Origin: Jannaschia faecimaris
Lineage (GTDB): Bacteria; Pseudomonadota; Alphaproteobacteria; Rhodobacterales; Rhodobacteraceae
Direction: 5' to 3'
Length of the DNA: 64,000 bases
Assembly (NCBI RefSeq): GCF_900107415.1
Contig: NZ_FNPX01000001.1
Coordinates: 310,001 to 374,000 of the forward strand
Position numbers and translations under genes: made by a program. Shown piece by piece: positions 55,411 to 62,920 of this stretch. Below the pieces are notes generated by a model. It was not told the origin of the DNA, did no database searches, and was given only the letters and a program-made list of their open reading frames with translations. The first letter of the stretch is position 1, and each line of letters starts with the position of its first letter.

Positions 55411-56331
55411 ATGGCCTCGGCCGATGCGATCCGCTTTGCGACTTTCGACACCGGACTGGGGCGCAAGGGCCCTGGCCTCATGCTGCGCGATCTGCGTTCT
55501 GGTAAGAACGATCAGGCTGAGGCGGCGCTCTCGATCATCGTCGCGGCGGATGCAGATGTGCTGATGCTGATGGATGTTGACTGGGACTATGATGGGGCTG
55601 GCCTTGATGCAGTGGTGCAGCGATTGGCAGGGGCGGGGTTGACGTACGGCCATACTGTCGAATTGCCGCCCAACTCCGGTGTGCCTTCGGGTGTCGATCT
55701 TGACGGCGACGGCACCACATACGAGGCGCGCGATGCGCTGGGCTATGGCTGGTTCTTGGGAGACAGTGGAATGGCCGTTCTGTCGCGGTACCCGTTCGGC
55801 GCGGTGGAGGATTTGAGCCACACGCTCTGGTCCGACATTTCCGAGGCGTCCAATGTCCTGCCGCCGGATGCACGCGCGGTCGTTCCGCTGGCTACGACGG
55901 CGCAATGGGTCATCCCCCTCCGTATAGGCGCGGAGGAGATCACGCTGATCACGCTATCCGCAGGCACGCCTGTTTTCGATGGCCCCGAAGACCGCAACGG
56001 CTTGCGCAACCGGGACGAGCTCGCCTTCGTGGCCAATCTTGTGGATGCGGCCCGGCGTCCGCTTGTCATGGGGCGCGCCAATCAGGACCCCGCGCGCGGA
56101 GAGGGCCACGCCGAGGCGTTGCACTGCCTTCTGGAGCATCCAGCCCTTCAGGACCCCCGCCCCCTGTCCGATGACGGCAGCCCGGCGACGGTCGAATGGC
56201 GGACTGCAGGGCGAATGAGGGTCGATTACGTCCTGCCGCCGCGTAGTCTGCGGGTTCTGGGCAGCGGCGTCCTGCATGATCCCGATGCCGGATCGTCGCG
56301 CCTTGTCTGGGTCGAGGTGGCGGTTCCTTGA
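55411..56331 (+). CDS. Endonuclease/exonuclease/phosphatase family protein
   Basis: The frame encodes an EEP-like domain of about 306 residues: AIRFATFDTGLGRKGPGLMLRDL, then ADVLMLMDVDWDYDG (where active enzymes have a catalytic Glu, here Asp), GMAVLSRYPF and RVDYVLPPRSLRVL near the C-terminus. The ATG at 55411 is only the first clear start; residues just upstream (LLAGLICCFGAMASA) look like a signal peptide that would need a CTG at 55390 or a far-upstream GTG. Nuclease or phosphatase activity is not certain because the central His/Asn motifs are weak. Confidence 0.7.
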   Translation: MASADAIRFATFDTGLGRKGPGLMLRDLRSGKNDQAEAALSIIVAADADVLMLMDVDWDYDGAGLDAVVQRLAGAGLTYGHTVELPPNSGVPSGVDLDGDGTTYEARDALGYGWFLGDSGMAVLSRYPFGAVEDLSHTLWSDISEASNVLPPDARAVVPLATTAQWVIPLRIGAEEITLITLSAGTPVFDGPEDRNGLRNRDELAFVANLVDAARRPLVMGRANQDPARGEGHAEALHCLLEHPALQDPRPLSDDGSPATVEWRTAGRMRVDYVLPPRSLRVLGSGVLHDPDAGSSRLVWVEVAVP

Positions 56332-56390
56332 CGCCTGCGGGGTCAGGGCTTACCCCACCGTCAACCAAACCCAAGCAAAGGCGCTGACCC

Positions 56391-57494
56391 ATGGCGAACC
56401 CTTCCCTTCTGATCCTGCCGGGCGACGGCATCGGCCCCGAAGTCATGGCCGAGGTACGGCGCGTGATCGACTGGTTCGGAGCAAACAAGGGCCTGACCTT
56501 CGACGTGTCCGAGGATCTGGTCGGCGGTGCCTCCTATGACAAGCACGGCACGCCACTCACAGATGCGGCGATGGCCAAGGCGCAGGAAGTCGACGCCGTC
56601 CTGCTGGGGGCTGTCGGTGGTCCGAAATATGACGACCTGGATTTTTCGGTAAAACCGGAGCGGGGCCTGCTGCGCCTGCGCAAGGAAATGGATCTGTTTT
56701 CGAACCTGCGCCCGGCGCAGTGCTTTGACGCGCTGGCCGATTTCTCCTCGCTCAAGCACGATATCGTCGCCGGCCTCGACATCATGATCGTTCGGGAGTT
56801 GACCTCTGGCGTCTACTTCGGAGAGCCGCGCGGCATCCACAAGGAAGGCAACGAGCGGGTTGGCATCAACACCCAACGCTACACGGAATCCGAAATTGCG
56901 CGCGTTTCCCGCTCGGCTTTCGAGCTGGCCCGCAAGCGGTCGAATAAGGTCTGCTCCATGGAGAAGGCCAACGTAATGGAATCGGGCGTTCTGTGGCGCG
57001 ACGTCGTGCAGGAAATCCACGATGCCGAATATCCGGACGTGGAGTTGTCGCACATGTACGCCGACAACGGCGCGATGCAGCTGGTTCGCGCGCCCAAGCA
57101 GTTCGACGTGATCGTTACCGACAACCTCTTCGGCGATATCCTGTCCGACTGCGCGGCAATGTTGACAGGGTCCTTGGGGATGCTGCCCTCGGCCAGCCTC
57201 GGCTTGCCGATGGCCAATGGTCGTCCCAAGGCACTTTATGAGCCTGTGCACGGCTCCGCGCCCGACATCACCGGTCAGGGCAAGGCGAACCCTATTGCCT
57301 GCATCCTCAGCTTCGCGATGGCGCTGCGTTACTCCTTTGACGAGGGGGACAATGCCGATCTTCTGGAAGGCGCGGTTCAGCAGGTTCTGGCCGACGGTGC
57401 GCGGACGGCCGATCTGATGGGGCCCGAAGGCGGCACACCGATCAGCACGACCGAAATGGGAGACGCGATTCTGGCCGCCCTCGACGCGGCCTGA
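56391..57494 (+). CDS. leuB: 3-isopropylmalate dehydrogenase
   Basis: The 367-residue enzyme oxidises isopropylmalate with NAD+. It has [48 protein letters not shown], and the substrate/metal motif [28 protein letters not shown] plus [18 protein letters not shown]. All key motifs are present. It follows the two non-leu genes and ends before a terminator. Confidence 0.98.
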   Translation: MANPSLLILPGDGIGPEVMAEVRRVIDWFGANKGLTFDVSEDLVGGASYDKHGTPLTDAAMAKAQEVDAVLLGAVGGPKYDDLDFSVKPERGLLRLRKEMDLFSNLRPAQCFDALADFSSLKHDIVAGLDIMIVRELTSGVYFGEPRGIHKEGNERVGINTQRYTESEIARVSRSAFELARKRSNKVCSMEKANVMESGVLWRDVVQEIHDAEYPDVELSHMYADNGAMQLVRAPKQFDVIVTDNLFGDILSDCAAMLTGSLGMLPSASLGLPMANGRPKALYEPVHGSAPDITGQGKANPIACILSFAMALRYSFDEGDNADLLEGAVQQVLADGARTADLMGPEGGTPISTTEMGDAILAALDAA

Positions 57495-57532
57495 TCATCG
57501 ACCCGGACCGCGCGTCCGCTCCAACAAAAACC

Positions 57533-57571
57533 GCCCCCGCCCGGCATCCGTCGCGGCGGGGGCATTTGTTT
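57533..57571 (+). terminator. Terminator after leuB
   Basis: GCCCCCGCC (57533-57541) pairs with GGCGGGGGC (57555-57563), followed by ATTTGTTT. It lies 40 bp after the leuB stop. Confidence 0.8.
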
Positions 57572-57690
57572 CCTCCCTCCCCCTTTCGGATCACCGCAAC
57601 TCGGGTTAGGCCGAATGGAGGGAGGAGATTTGGTCTCATACCGCGAACGCCCGACAGGGTGACCGTGGTGAACACAAACCGGAGGGCACC

Positions 57691-58674
57691 ATGCCCGAAC
57701 GTACATCTCCCTTGCCCGGTATCCTGCTGGCTTTGGCGGCTTTCGCGCTCTTTTCCACCCATGATATCGCGGTCAAGATGCTGGGCGGTGGCTACTCCGT
57801 CTTCCAGATCATCTTCTTCAGCGTCCTGCTGACTTTTCCGCTGGTCGTATTCATGCTGCTGCGCGACAGCGAGGCGAGCACCCTTATCCCGCGGCACCCA
57901 TGGTGGAGTGTGCTGCGCACCGTTGCCGCCGTGAACACTGGGTTTTGCGCGTTCTATGCCTTCTCCGTTTTACCGTTGGCGCAGGTCTACGCGATGATCT
58001 TCGCTTCGCCTCTCCTGATCACGCTGCTGGCGATCCCGATCCTTGGCGAGAAGGTCGGCATTCATCGTGGTGGGGCGTGCGTCGTCGGCCTGCTGGGAGT
58101 TCTGGTCGTCTTGCAGCCCGGCAGCCAGGAAGGCTTGGACCTTGGACTGGGCCATGCCGCCGCACTTCTGGCGGCATTCACCGGCGCGTTGGCCTCGGTC
58201 ATCGTGCGCAAGATCGGTCGGGATGAGCGCGCGGCCGTGTTGATGCTGTATCCCATGATGGCGAATTTCGCGGTGATGGGGCTATTATTGCCTTTCGTCT
58301 ACAAGCCGATGCCGCTGGGCGACCTTGGACTCTGGGCGATGATGGCTGGCCTCGCGTTCCTTGCGGGCCTGGCCCTGATTCAGGCGTATCGCCGGGCCGA
58401 CGCCGTTCTGGTCGCGCCTATGCAATACAGCCAGATTGTCTGGGCGGCGCTTTATGGCTGGCTGTTCTTCGGCGAAACGATCGACGCCGGAACCGCATTG
58501 GGTGCCGGGATCATCATCGCCTCGGGTCTCTACATCGTGTTCCGTGAAGGGCGCGGCAGGTCGCGCCATACGCCGGTTCTTCGAACCCGGACGCGGCCCG
58601 AAACAGGCACGACTTTCCGCATCGGACGAATGCTCTCCGAGGAGGCGCGTGCTGTCTCTACGGCCTACCGATGA
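57691..58674 (+). CDS. DMT superfamily (EamA) transporter, copy 2
   Basis: The 327-residue protein has ten hydrophobic helices in two EamA repeats ([64 protein letters not shown]) and a basic cytoplasmic tail of about 45 residues. It differs in sequence from the EamA copy at 46877. The substrate is unknown. An ATG at 57691 follows GGAGGGCACC. Confidence 0.87.
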   Translation: MPERTSPLPGILLALAAFALFSTHDIAVKMLGGGYSVFQIIFFSVLLTFPLVVFMLLRDSEASTLIPRHPWWSVLRTVAAVNTGFCAFYAFSVLPLAQVYAMIFASPLLITLLAIPILGEKVGIHRGGACVVGLLGVLVVLQPGSQEGLDLGLGHAAALLAAFTGALASVIVRKIGRDERAAVLMLYPMMANFAVMGLLLPFVYKPMPLGDLGLWAMMAGLAFLAGLALIQAYRRADAVLVAPMQYSQIVWAALYGWLFFGETIDAGTALGAGIIIASGLYIVFREGRGRSRHTPVLRTRTRPETGTTFRIGRMLSEEARAVSTAYR

Positions 58675-58720
58675 TAGGTCTTGCCTAGGCCCACGCGGCC
58701 CGATAGGACGCGGCCACGGT

Positions 58721-58797
58721 CGGGCAGTGGCGCAGCCTGGTAGCGCACCTGCTTCGGGAGCAGGGGGTCGGAGGTTCGAATCCTCTCTGCCCGACCA
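58721..58797 (+). tRNA. tRNA-Pro (CGG anticodon)
   Basis: A 77-nt cloverleaf is complete with encoded CCA. The acceptor CGGGCAG pairs with CTGCCCG, the D stem is GCGC/GCGC, the anticodon stem CCTGC/GCAGG encloses TTCGGGA (anticodon CGG), and the T arm GGAGG-TTCGAAT-CCTCT has one G-U pair. Confidence 0.97.
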
Positions 58798-58913
58798 GAT
58801 CATTTAAGAGATGCGATTCCAGACACCGAGGCGCGTACTGCGCCCTTGGTCGGGCTGGCCTTTGAGGGGAAACGGCGGCACACCACAGGTATACCCGTAG
58901 AAGGATGTCGCCC

Positions 58914-59615
58914 GTGAAACGCTCCCGCATCAACGACCTTATCACCGAGGGCGACGAGATGATCCGCCGCCATGGGTTCGTGCTGCCCCCTTTTGCCTAT
59001 TGGACGCCGGACGAATTCCGGGCCAATGCAGCGCGCGCGCGCGCAGTCATCGACGCGCGCTGCGGCTGGGACGTGACCGATTACGGCGCGGGCCGCTACG
59101 ATCAGATGGGGCTTTTGTTATTCACCTTGCGCAACGGCCGGCTGGCCGACCTGCGGCGCGGCGGGGGCATGTGCTATGCCGAGAAGCTGCTGATCTCCAA
59201 ACAGGACCAGCTCAGCCCGATGCACACCCATGTGATCAAGGCGGAAGACATCATCAACCGGGGTGGTGCAACGCTGGTGATCGAGCTGTTCGGCTCGGAC
59301 AGTGAGGGAAAATTCGCCGAAGACCGGGGCGGCACCGTCTTCTGCGACGGCATTCGGCGCGATTATGCGCCTGGCGAAAAGCTCAAACTGACCCCCGGAG
59401 AGTCGATCACCCTGATGCCCGGTGATTGGCATGCATTCTGGGGCGAAGGTGGCGACGTTCTGATAGGCGAGGTCTCGACCGTTAACGACGACGAGACCGA
59501 CAACATCTTTCGCGAACCGATCGGCCGCTTTGCGCAGGTCGACGAAGACACAGCCCCCCTGCACCTTCTGGTCAGCGATTACGGGATGCATCTTCCGCAG
59601 GGCAGACGCGCGTGA
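58914..59615 (+). CDS. D-lyxose/D-mannose isomerase-like cupin
   Basis: The 233-residue cupin has PPFAYWTPDEF, the metal site QLSPMHTHVIKAEDIINRGG (two His and a Glu), and a third His in LMPGDWHAFWGEGGDVLIGEVSTVND, as in D-lyxose ketol-isomerases. It would interconvert aldose and ketose (lyxose-xylulose or mannose-fructose). I used the GTG at 58914 because AGAAGG lies 9 bp ahead; an ATG at 58905 is possible but has no spacing. It sits alone downstream of tRNA-Pro and before the transposase remnant. Confidence 0.82.
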   Translation: MKRSRINDLITEGDEMIRRHGFVLPPFAYWTPDEFRANAARARAVIDARCGWDVTDYGAGRYDQMGLLLFTLRNGRLADLRRGGGMCYAEKLLISKQDQLSPMHTHVIKAEDIINRGGATLVIELFGSDSEGKFAEDRGGTVFCDGIRRDYAPGEKLKLTPGESITLMPGDWHAFWGEGGDVLIGEVSTVNDDETDNIFREPIGRFAQVDEDTAPLHLLVSDYGMHLPQGRRA

Positions 59616-60056
59616 ACCGGCTGGTCAGCACAATCAGCGCCACGCCGACAATTCAGAGCGCAGCAATCAGCGATGAGTGGACGGTCTTTAGGTGTGTAGT
59701 CCCGGCATCTGGTGGATCGGATTGATAATGAATCTGTCCGGCTCTGATGTCCAGATTTTGCAAATGTATTCGTAGGGCATGAGCCCGCTGAGCGTCTTAA
59801 GCCTCCGTGCGAAGTTATAAGCTGCCATGAAGTCCGCGAGGTGCGTGCGCAGCTGGTCGTGACTGTCGTAGTGATATCGTTTGACGGTGGCCTCTTTGAT
59901 CGTGCGGTTCATTCGTTCAACCTGGCCGTTGGTCCAGGGGTGGTTGGGTTTGGTCAGGCGGTGTTCGATTCCATTCACGTCGCAGATCATGTCGAACCGC
60001 ATCTGCCGGGAAGATGCCGTGTTCCGGTTCCGGGGCTGCTCAGCGAACTGGATGCC

Positions 60057-60082
60057 GTTGTCCGTAAGGGTTGTCCGTAAGG
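60057..60082. repeat. 13-bp tandem duplication in the transposase remnant
   Basis: GTTGTCCGTAAGG occurs twice head to tail (60057-60069 and 60070-60082). On the coding strand it repeats the LTDN segment of the catalytic core and shifts the frame. Confidence 0.95.
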
Positions 60083-60303
60083 ATCGTGTGGATGTGATAT
60101 GGGACAACCTTGGGCAGATGCTCCACGGACTCCCACGCTGTCTTGCGATCCGCCTTGTCCACCAGTTGCGTGGCCGCAAACTTGCTGGTCCGGTCAATCC
60201 CGACGAACAGGTAGAGCTTGCCCTCAACTGTCTGAACCTCGGCGATATCGATTTGAAAGAACCCGATGGGGTAGCGCTTGAACTTCTGCCGCTTTGGCTT
60301 GTC

Positions 60304-60340
60304 CGTTGCCCGGCAACACATGCTTGCATGTGTGAGAGGG
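60304..60340 (+). repeat. Small palindromic insertion element, copy B
   Basis: This 37-bp insert begins CGT-TGCCCGGCA-A, continues with the perfect stem ACACATGC-TT-GCATGTGT and ends in GAGAGGG. It splits the transposase between the residues expected as ...DVEG and DKPKR.... Compared with copy A it is in the opposite orientation. Confidence 0.7.
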
Positions 60341-60632
60341 GCCTTCGACGTCCGGCAGGCGCGAGATGCCGTGCCGCTGCAGGCAACGATGTAGTGCTGA
60401 ACGTGTCAGGTGCGGGATCGAGGGCTGCAGGGCATACAGACAATCATCCAGCGGCAGCAGTGTATGTCTTCGGAAAGCGACGATCATCGCTTCCTCCGCT
60501 TCGGTGAGGACCGTGGAGCGCGGCTCTTTCGGCCCGGTCTTCAAGTCCTCGACCGTCTGCCGTTTTCGCCACTTGGCGACCGTCTTCGGGTTGATGCCCA
60601 GTTCTTGGCTCAGTTGCGAGAGCGAAGCTTGC

Positions 60633-60673
60633 CCCTCTCGGGATCATGCGTTTCATGACCCTGCCGGGCAGTG
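60633..60673 (-). repeat. Small palindromic insertion element, copy A
   Basis: On the coding strand this 41-bp insert begins CAC-TGCCCGGCA-G, continues with a bulged stem GGGTCATG-AAACG-CATGATCCC and ends in GAGAGGG. It interrupts the transposase after codon 22. Core, CATG arms and tail match copy B; the outer stem bases differ but stay paired. Confidence 0.7.
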
Positions 60674-60884
60674 GATCGCTGTATTGCAGCTCTGACGGCG
60701 TGCGTGGTCGTGGCGCTCCCGTGACGAACTTGTCCCATAATGCTTCCTTCCAGGCATTAGAAAGGATCGCACCATCAAACCGTGGGATCAAACAGCTAAC
60801 ACCTTGGCTTTTGACGCAAAGAACGTCGCGACCCACCGGCTCGGAAGCAAACATTGCTTAGGCGTTGCGATGATCGAATTAATG

Positions 60885-61010
60885 TCAGTCCAGTCGGACC
60901 GAGTCGGTGCTTTGCCGTTCGGCCGAGGAGAAGCCGATCCGGTCGAGGCCCACATCGGCCACGACGGCGATCAGCAGGGCGGCTGCAAAGGCGATGAACA
61001 TGGTTTTCAT
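60885..61010 (-). CDS. Small membrane-anchored protein linked to formate dehydrogenase (41 aa)
   Basis: A short minus-strand ORF begins 6 bp after the gamma-subunit stop. It starts MKTMFIAFAAALLIAVVADV, a single hydrophobic segment, and ends in a polar tail (SAERQSTDSVRLD). GGAG lies 9 bp before the ATG, shared with the end of the gamma gene. The strict spacing and typical codon use suggest it is real. Whether it is an accessory subunit, an assembly peptide or something else cannot be told. The IS remnant starts about 150 bp downstream. Confidence 0.65.
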   Translation of the reverse strand: MKTMFIAFAAALLIAVVADVGLDRIGFSSAERQSTDSVRLD

Positions 61011-61016
61011 TTTAAC

Positions 61017-62237
61017 TCACTCCGCCGGGGTTTGCTTGGGGTTCCGCTCGGCCATAACTTCCTCGGCCCAGATGGAATGGTGCTCAAGCGCCCATTGTTC
61101 CTCTACCTCACCTTTGCCCATCGCGTCATACGCGCCCTCCATGCCGATGGAGCCGAGGTAGATGTGGGCAAAGATGACTGCCGTCATGCCGAAGGCGACG
61201 ATGCCATGCCACAGTTGAGCGTATTGCATCTCTTCCTGCGGGGACATCGTGGTCGGGAGTTCACCAAGGCCGATGGCCTGCGGCAGTCCCCAGCCATTGA
61301 GCAGCTCGAACGTTCCGGCGAACATCGGCAACTCGAACGGGAACAGCAGTGAAAGCCCCGAAGCCGAAATCGAGACGCCGCCGATGATGACCACCCAGAA
61401 GATGATCTTCTGGCCGGCGTTAAACTTGCGCGCGGGCACATGGCCCCCGCCAAAGATACCGCCGCCCTTGGCGAGCCACTTCAGGTCGTCCTTGTTGGGA
61501 ATGTTCTGGAGCGTCCACATGAACAGCATCATCAAAATACCGATCATGAACGCCCAGCTGATGTTGTTGTGCACCCATTTGGAGGCGATCGCCATCGGGG
61601 CCCATGCCTCGTGTCCCAGAAGCGGAATAATCGCCACGCGCCCGAACAGCACCAGGATCCCGGTGATGGCGAGGGCGATGAAGCTGCCCGCGGTTAGCCA
61701 GTGGCCGAAGCGCTCATATGTCTTGAACCGCAGCAGGGTACGGCCCGTCTTGGGTCCGTCAATCTTGATGCGGCCACGGATCAGGAAGAACAGCGCCAGC
61801 AACGCCAGCGTGCCCAGCAACAGATAGCCACCATAGGGGCGCAGGATGTTGTCGCGCACATCCAGCCACCACATGCCGCCGTCCTGTATCAGGGTGGTCG
61901 CCGCAGGACCTCGGTTCTGCGTGTCGAATCCGACGTTGCTATAACGCACGCCGCGCCACAGGTCCGGGTCGGAGGCCCCACCGAGCGTTCCAAGCGGTTC
62001 GGTTATCGGCGCACCGGGCATTCCGGGCTGCGTCCGACGCTCCGTGGTGTCGATATTCGGCTCGGCCTGACCCGCGGCGAGCGCGTTCTGGCGGGCCATG
62101 ATCTCTTCCAACGTCGTCGCACCCCCGGTCGCGGACCGGTCGATGACCAAAGGGTCGTCAGGGCCGCCGGTCGGGACCGCGTCCTGGGCCATGGCGGGCA
62201 TGGCGAAGGCGATCAGAAACAAAAGTGTTCGAAGCAT
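61017..62237 (-). CDS. Formate dehydrogenase subunit gamma (cytochrome b-type)
   Basis: The 406-residue protein has a signal peptide (MLRTLLFLIAFAMPAMA), an extra N-terminal periplasmic region of about 130 residues, then the FdnI/FdoI-like four-helix cytochrome b domain: LRFKTYERFGHWLTAGSFIALAITGIL, WVHNNISWAFMIGILMMLFMW and LWHGIVAFGMTAVIFAHIYLGSIGMEGAYDAM, with the heme-ligating His residues. It carries electrons from the beta subunit to quinone. It lies 70 bp after the beta gene, with a hairpin between. Confidence 0.93.
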   Translation of the reverse strand: MLRTLLFLIAFAMPAMAQDAVPTGGPDDPLVIDRSATGGATTLEEIMARQNALAAGQAEPNIDTTERRTQPGMPGAPITEPLGTLGGASDPDLWRGVRYSNVGFDTQNRGPAATTLIQDGGMWWLDVRDNILRPYGGYLLLGTLALLALFFLIRGRIKIDGPKTGRTLLRFKTYERFGHWLTAGSFIALAITGILVLFGRVAIIPLLGHEAWAPMAIASKWVHNNISWAFMIGILMMLFMWTLQNIPNKDDLKWLAKGGGIFGGGHVPARKFNAGQKIIFWVVIIGGVSISASGLSLLFPFELPMFAGTFELLNGWGLPQAIGLGELPTTMSPQEEMQYAQLWHGIVAFGMTAVIFAHIYLGSIGMEGAYDAMGKGEVEEQWALEHHSIWAEEVMAERNPKQTPAE

Positions 62238-62264
62238 CAGGGTTCCCCATCGCGAGACGAATAA

Positions 62265-62292
62265 GGCCCGCCCCGATTGATCGGAGCGGGCC
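62265..62292 (-). terminator. Intercistronic hairpin between fdh beta and gamma genes
   Basis: On the minus strand GGCCCGCTCCGA pairs with TCGGGGCGGGCC (one G-U pair) around a 4-nt loop, followed by TTATTC. It may attenuate transcription or stabilise the alpha-beta mRNA. Confidence 0.55.
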
Positions 62293-62307
62293 GAAATTTA
62301 CCTTGGC

Positions 62308-62907
62308 TCAGTTGTCACGAGCTTCCGGACCATAGGCTGTGGACCAGCCCCAGGCACCGGAGCCGAAGCCACGTGCCACCACACGTTCGCGGTAGATGTC
62401 GGAAACTTCCGACGCATCACCGGCCAGCAGGGCCTTGGTGGCGCACATCTCGGCGCAGACGGGCAGTTTGCCCTCCGCGATCCGGTTGCGACCGTACTTG
62501 GTGAACTCGACCTCGGACATGTCTTCTTCCGGGCCACCGGCGCAGAAGGTGCATTTGTCCATCTTGCCGCGGCTGCCGAAGTTGCCGGCTGTCGGAAACT
62601 GCGGCGCGCCGAAGGGGCAGGCATAGAAGCAGTAGCCACAACCGATACACAGGTCCTTGGAGTGCAACACGATGCCATCGGCGGTCTGGTAGAAGCAGTC
62701 CGTCGGGCAGACCGCCATGCAGGGCGCGTCCGAGCAGTGCATGCAGGCAACCGAGATCGAGCGTTCGCCCGGCTGGCCATCCTGAATGGTGACCACCTTG
62801 CGGCGGTTGATGCCCCAGGGGACTTCATGCTCGTTCTTGCAGGCGGTGACGCAGGCGTTGCATTCGATGCAGCGTTCGGCGTCGACGAGGAATTTTGCGC
62901 GTGCCAT
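62308..62907 (-). CDS. fdh3B: Formate dehydrogenase FDH3-type subunit beta (4x[4Fe-4S])
   Basis: The 199-residue ferredoxin-like subunit has MARAKFLVDAERCIECNACVTACKNEHEVPWGINRR, CMHCSDAPCMAVCP, CIGCGYCFYACPFGAPQFP, and CTFCAGG with a later CAEMC, giving ligands for four Fe-S clusters. It moves electrons from the catalytic subunit to the membrane subunit. The ATG at 62907 follows GGAGACGAAAGAA. It starts 13 bp after the alpha stop. Confidence 0.93.
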   Translation of the reverse strand: MARAKFLVDAERCIECNACVTACKNEHEVPWGINRRKVVTIQDGQPGERSISVACMHCSDAPCMAVCPTDCFYQTADGIVLHSKDLCIGCGYCFYACPFGAPQFPTAGNFGSRGKMDKCTFCAGGPEEDMSEVEFTKYGRNRIAEGKLPVCAEMCATKALLAGDASEVSDIYRERVVARGFGSGAWGWSTAYGPEARDN

Positions 62908-62920
62908 TTCTTTCGTCTCC

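Larger units (their letters stand above)
59688..60738 (-). pseudogene. IS481-family transposase, broken by three insertions
   Basis: The coding strand starts MGQVRHGSATTTHAVRAAIQR at 60738 and ends HQMPGLHT. Between these are the DDE motifs FFQIDIAEVQT, ILTDN and NGQVERMN and the C-terminal FMAAYNFARRLKTL, as in an IS481-type transposase of about 320 residues. Three length changes destroy the frame: a 41-bp insertion (60633-60673), a 37-bp insertion (60304-60340), and a 13-bp tandem duplication (60057-60082). Removing them in thought restores one reading frame throughout. The element's terminal inverted repeats could not be placed with confidence, so IS ends near 59.6-60.8 kb are uncertain. 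Confidence 0.9.
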
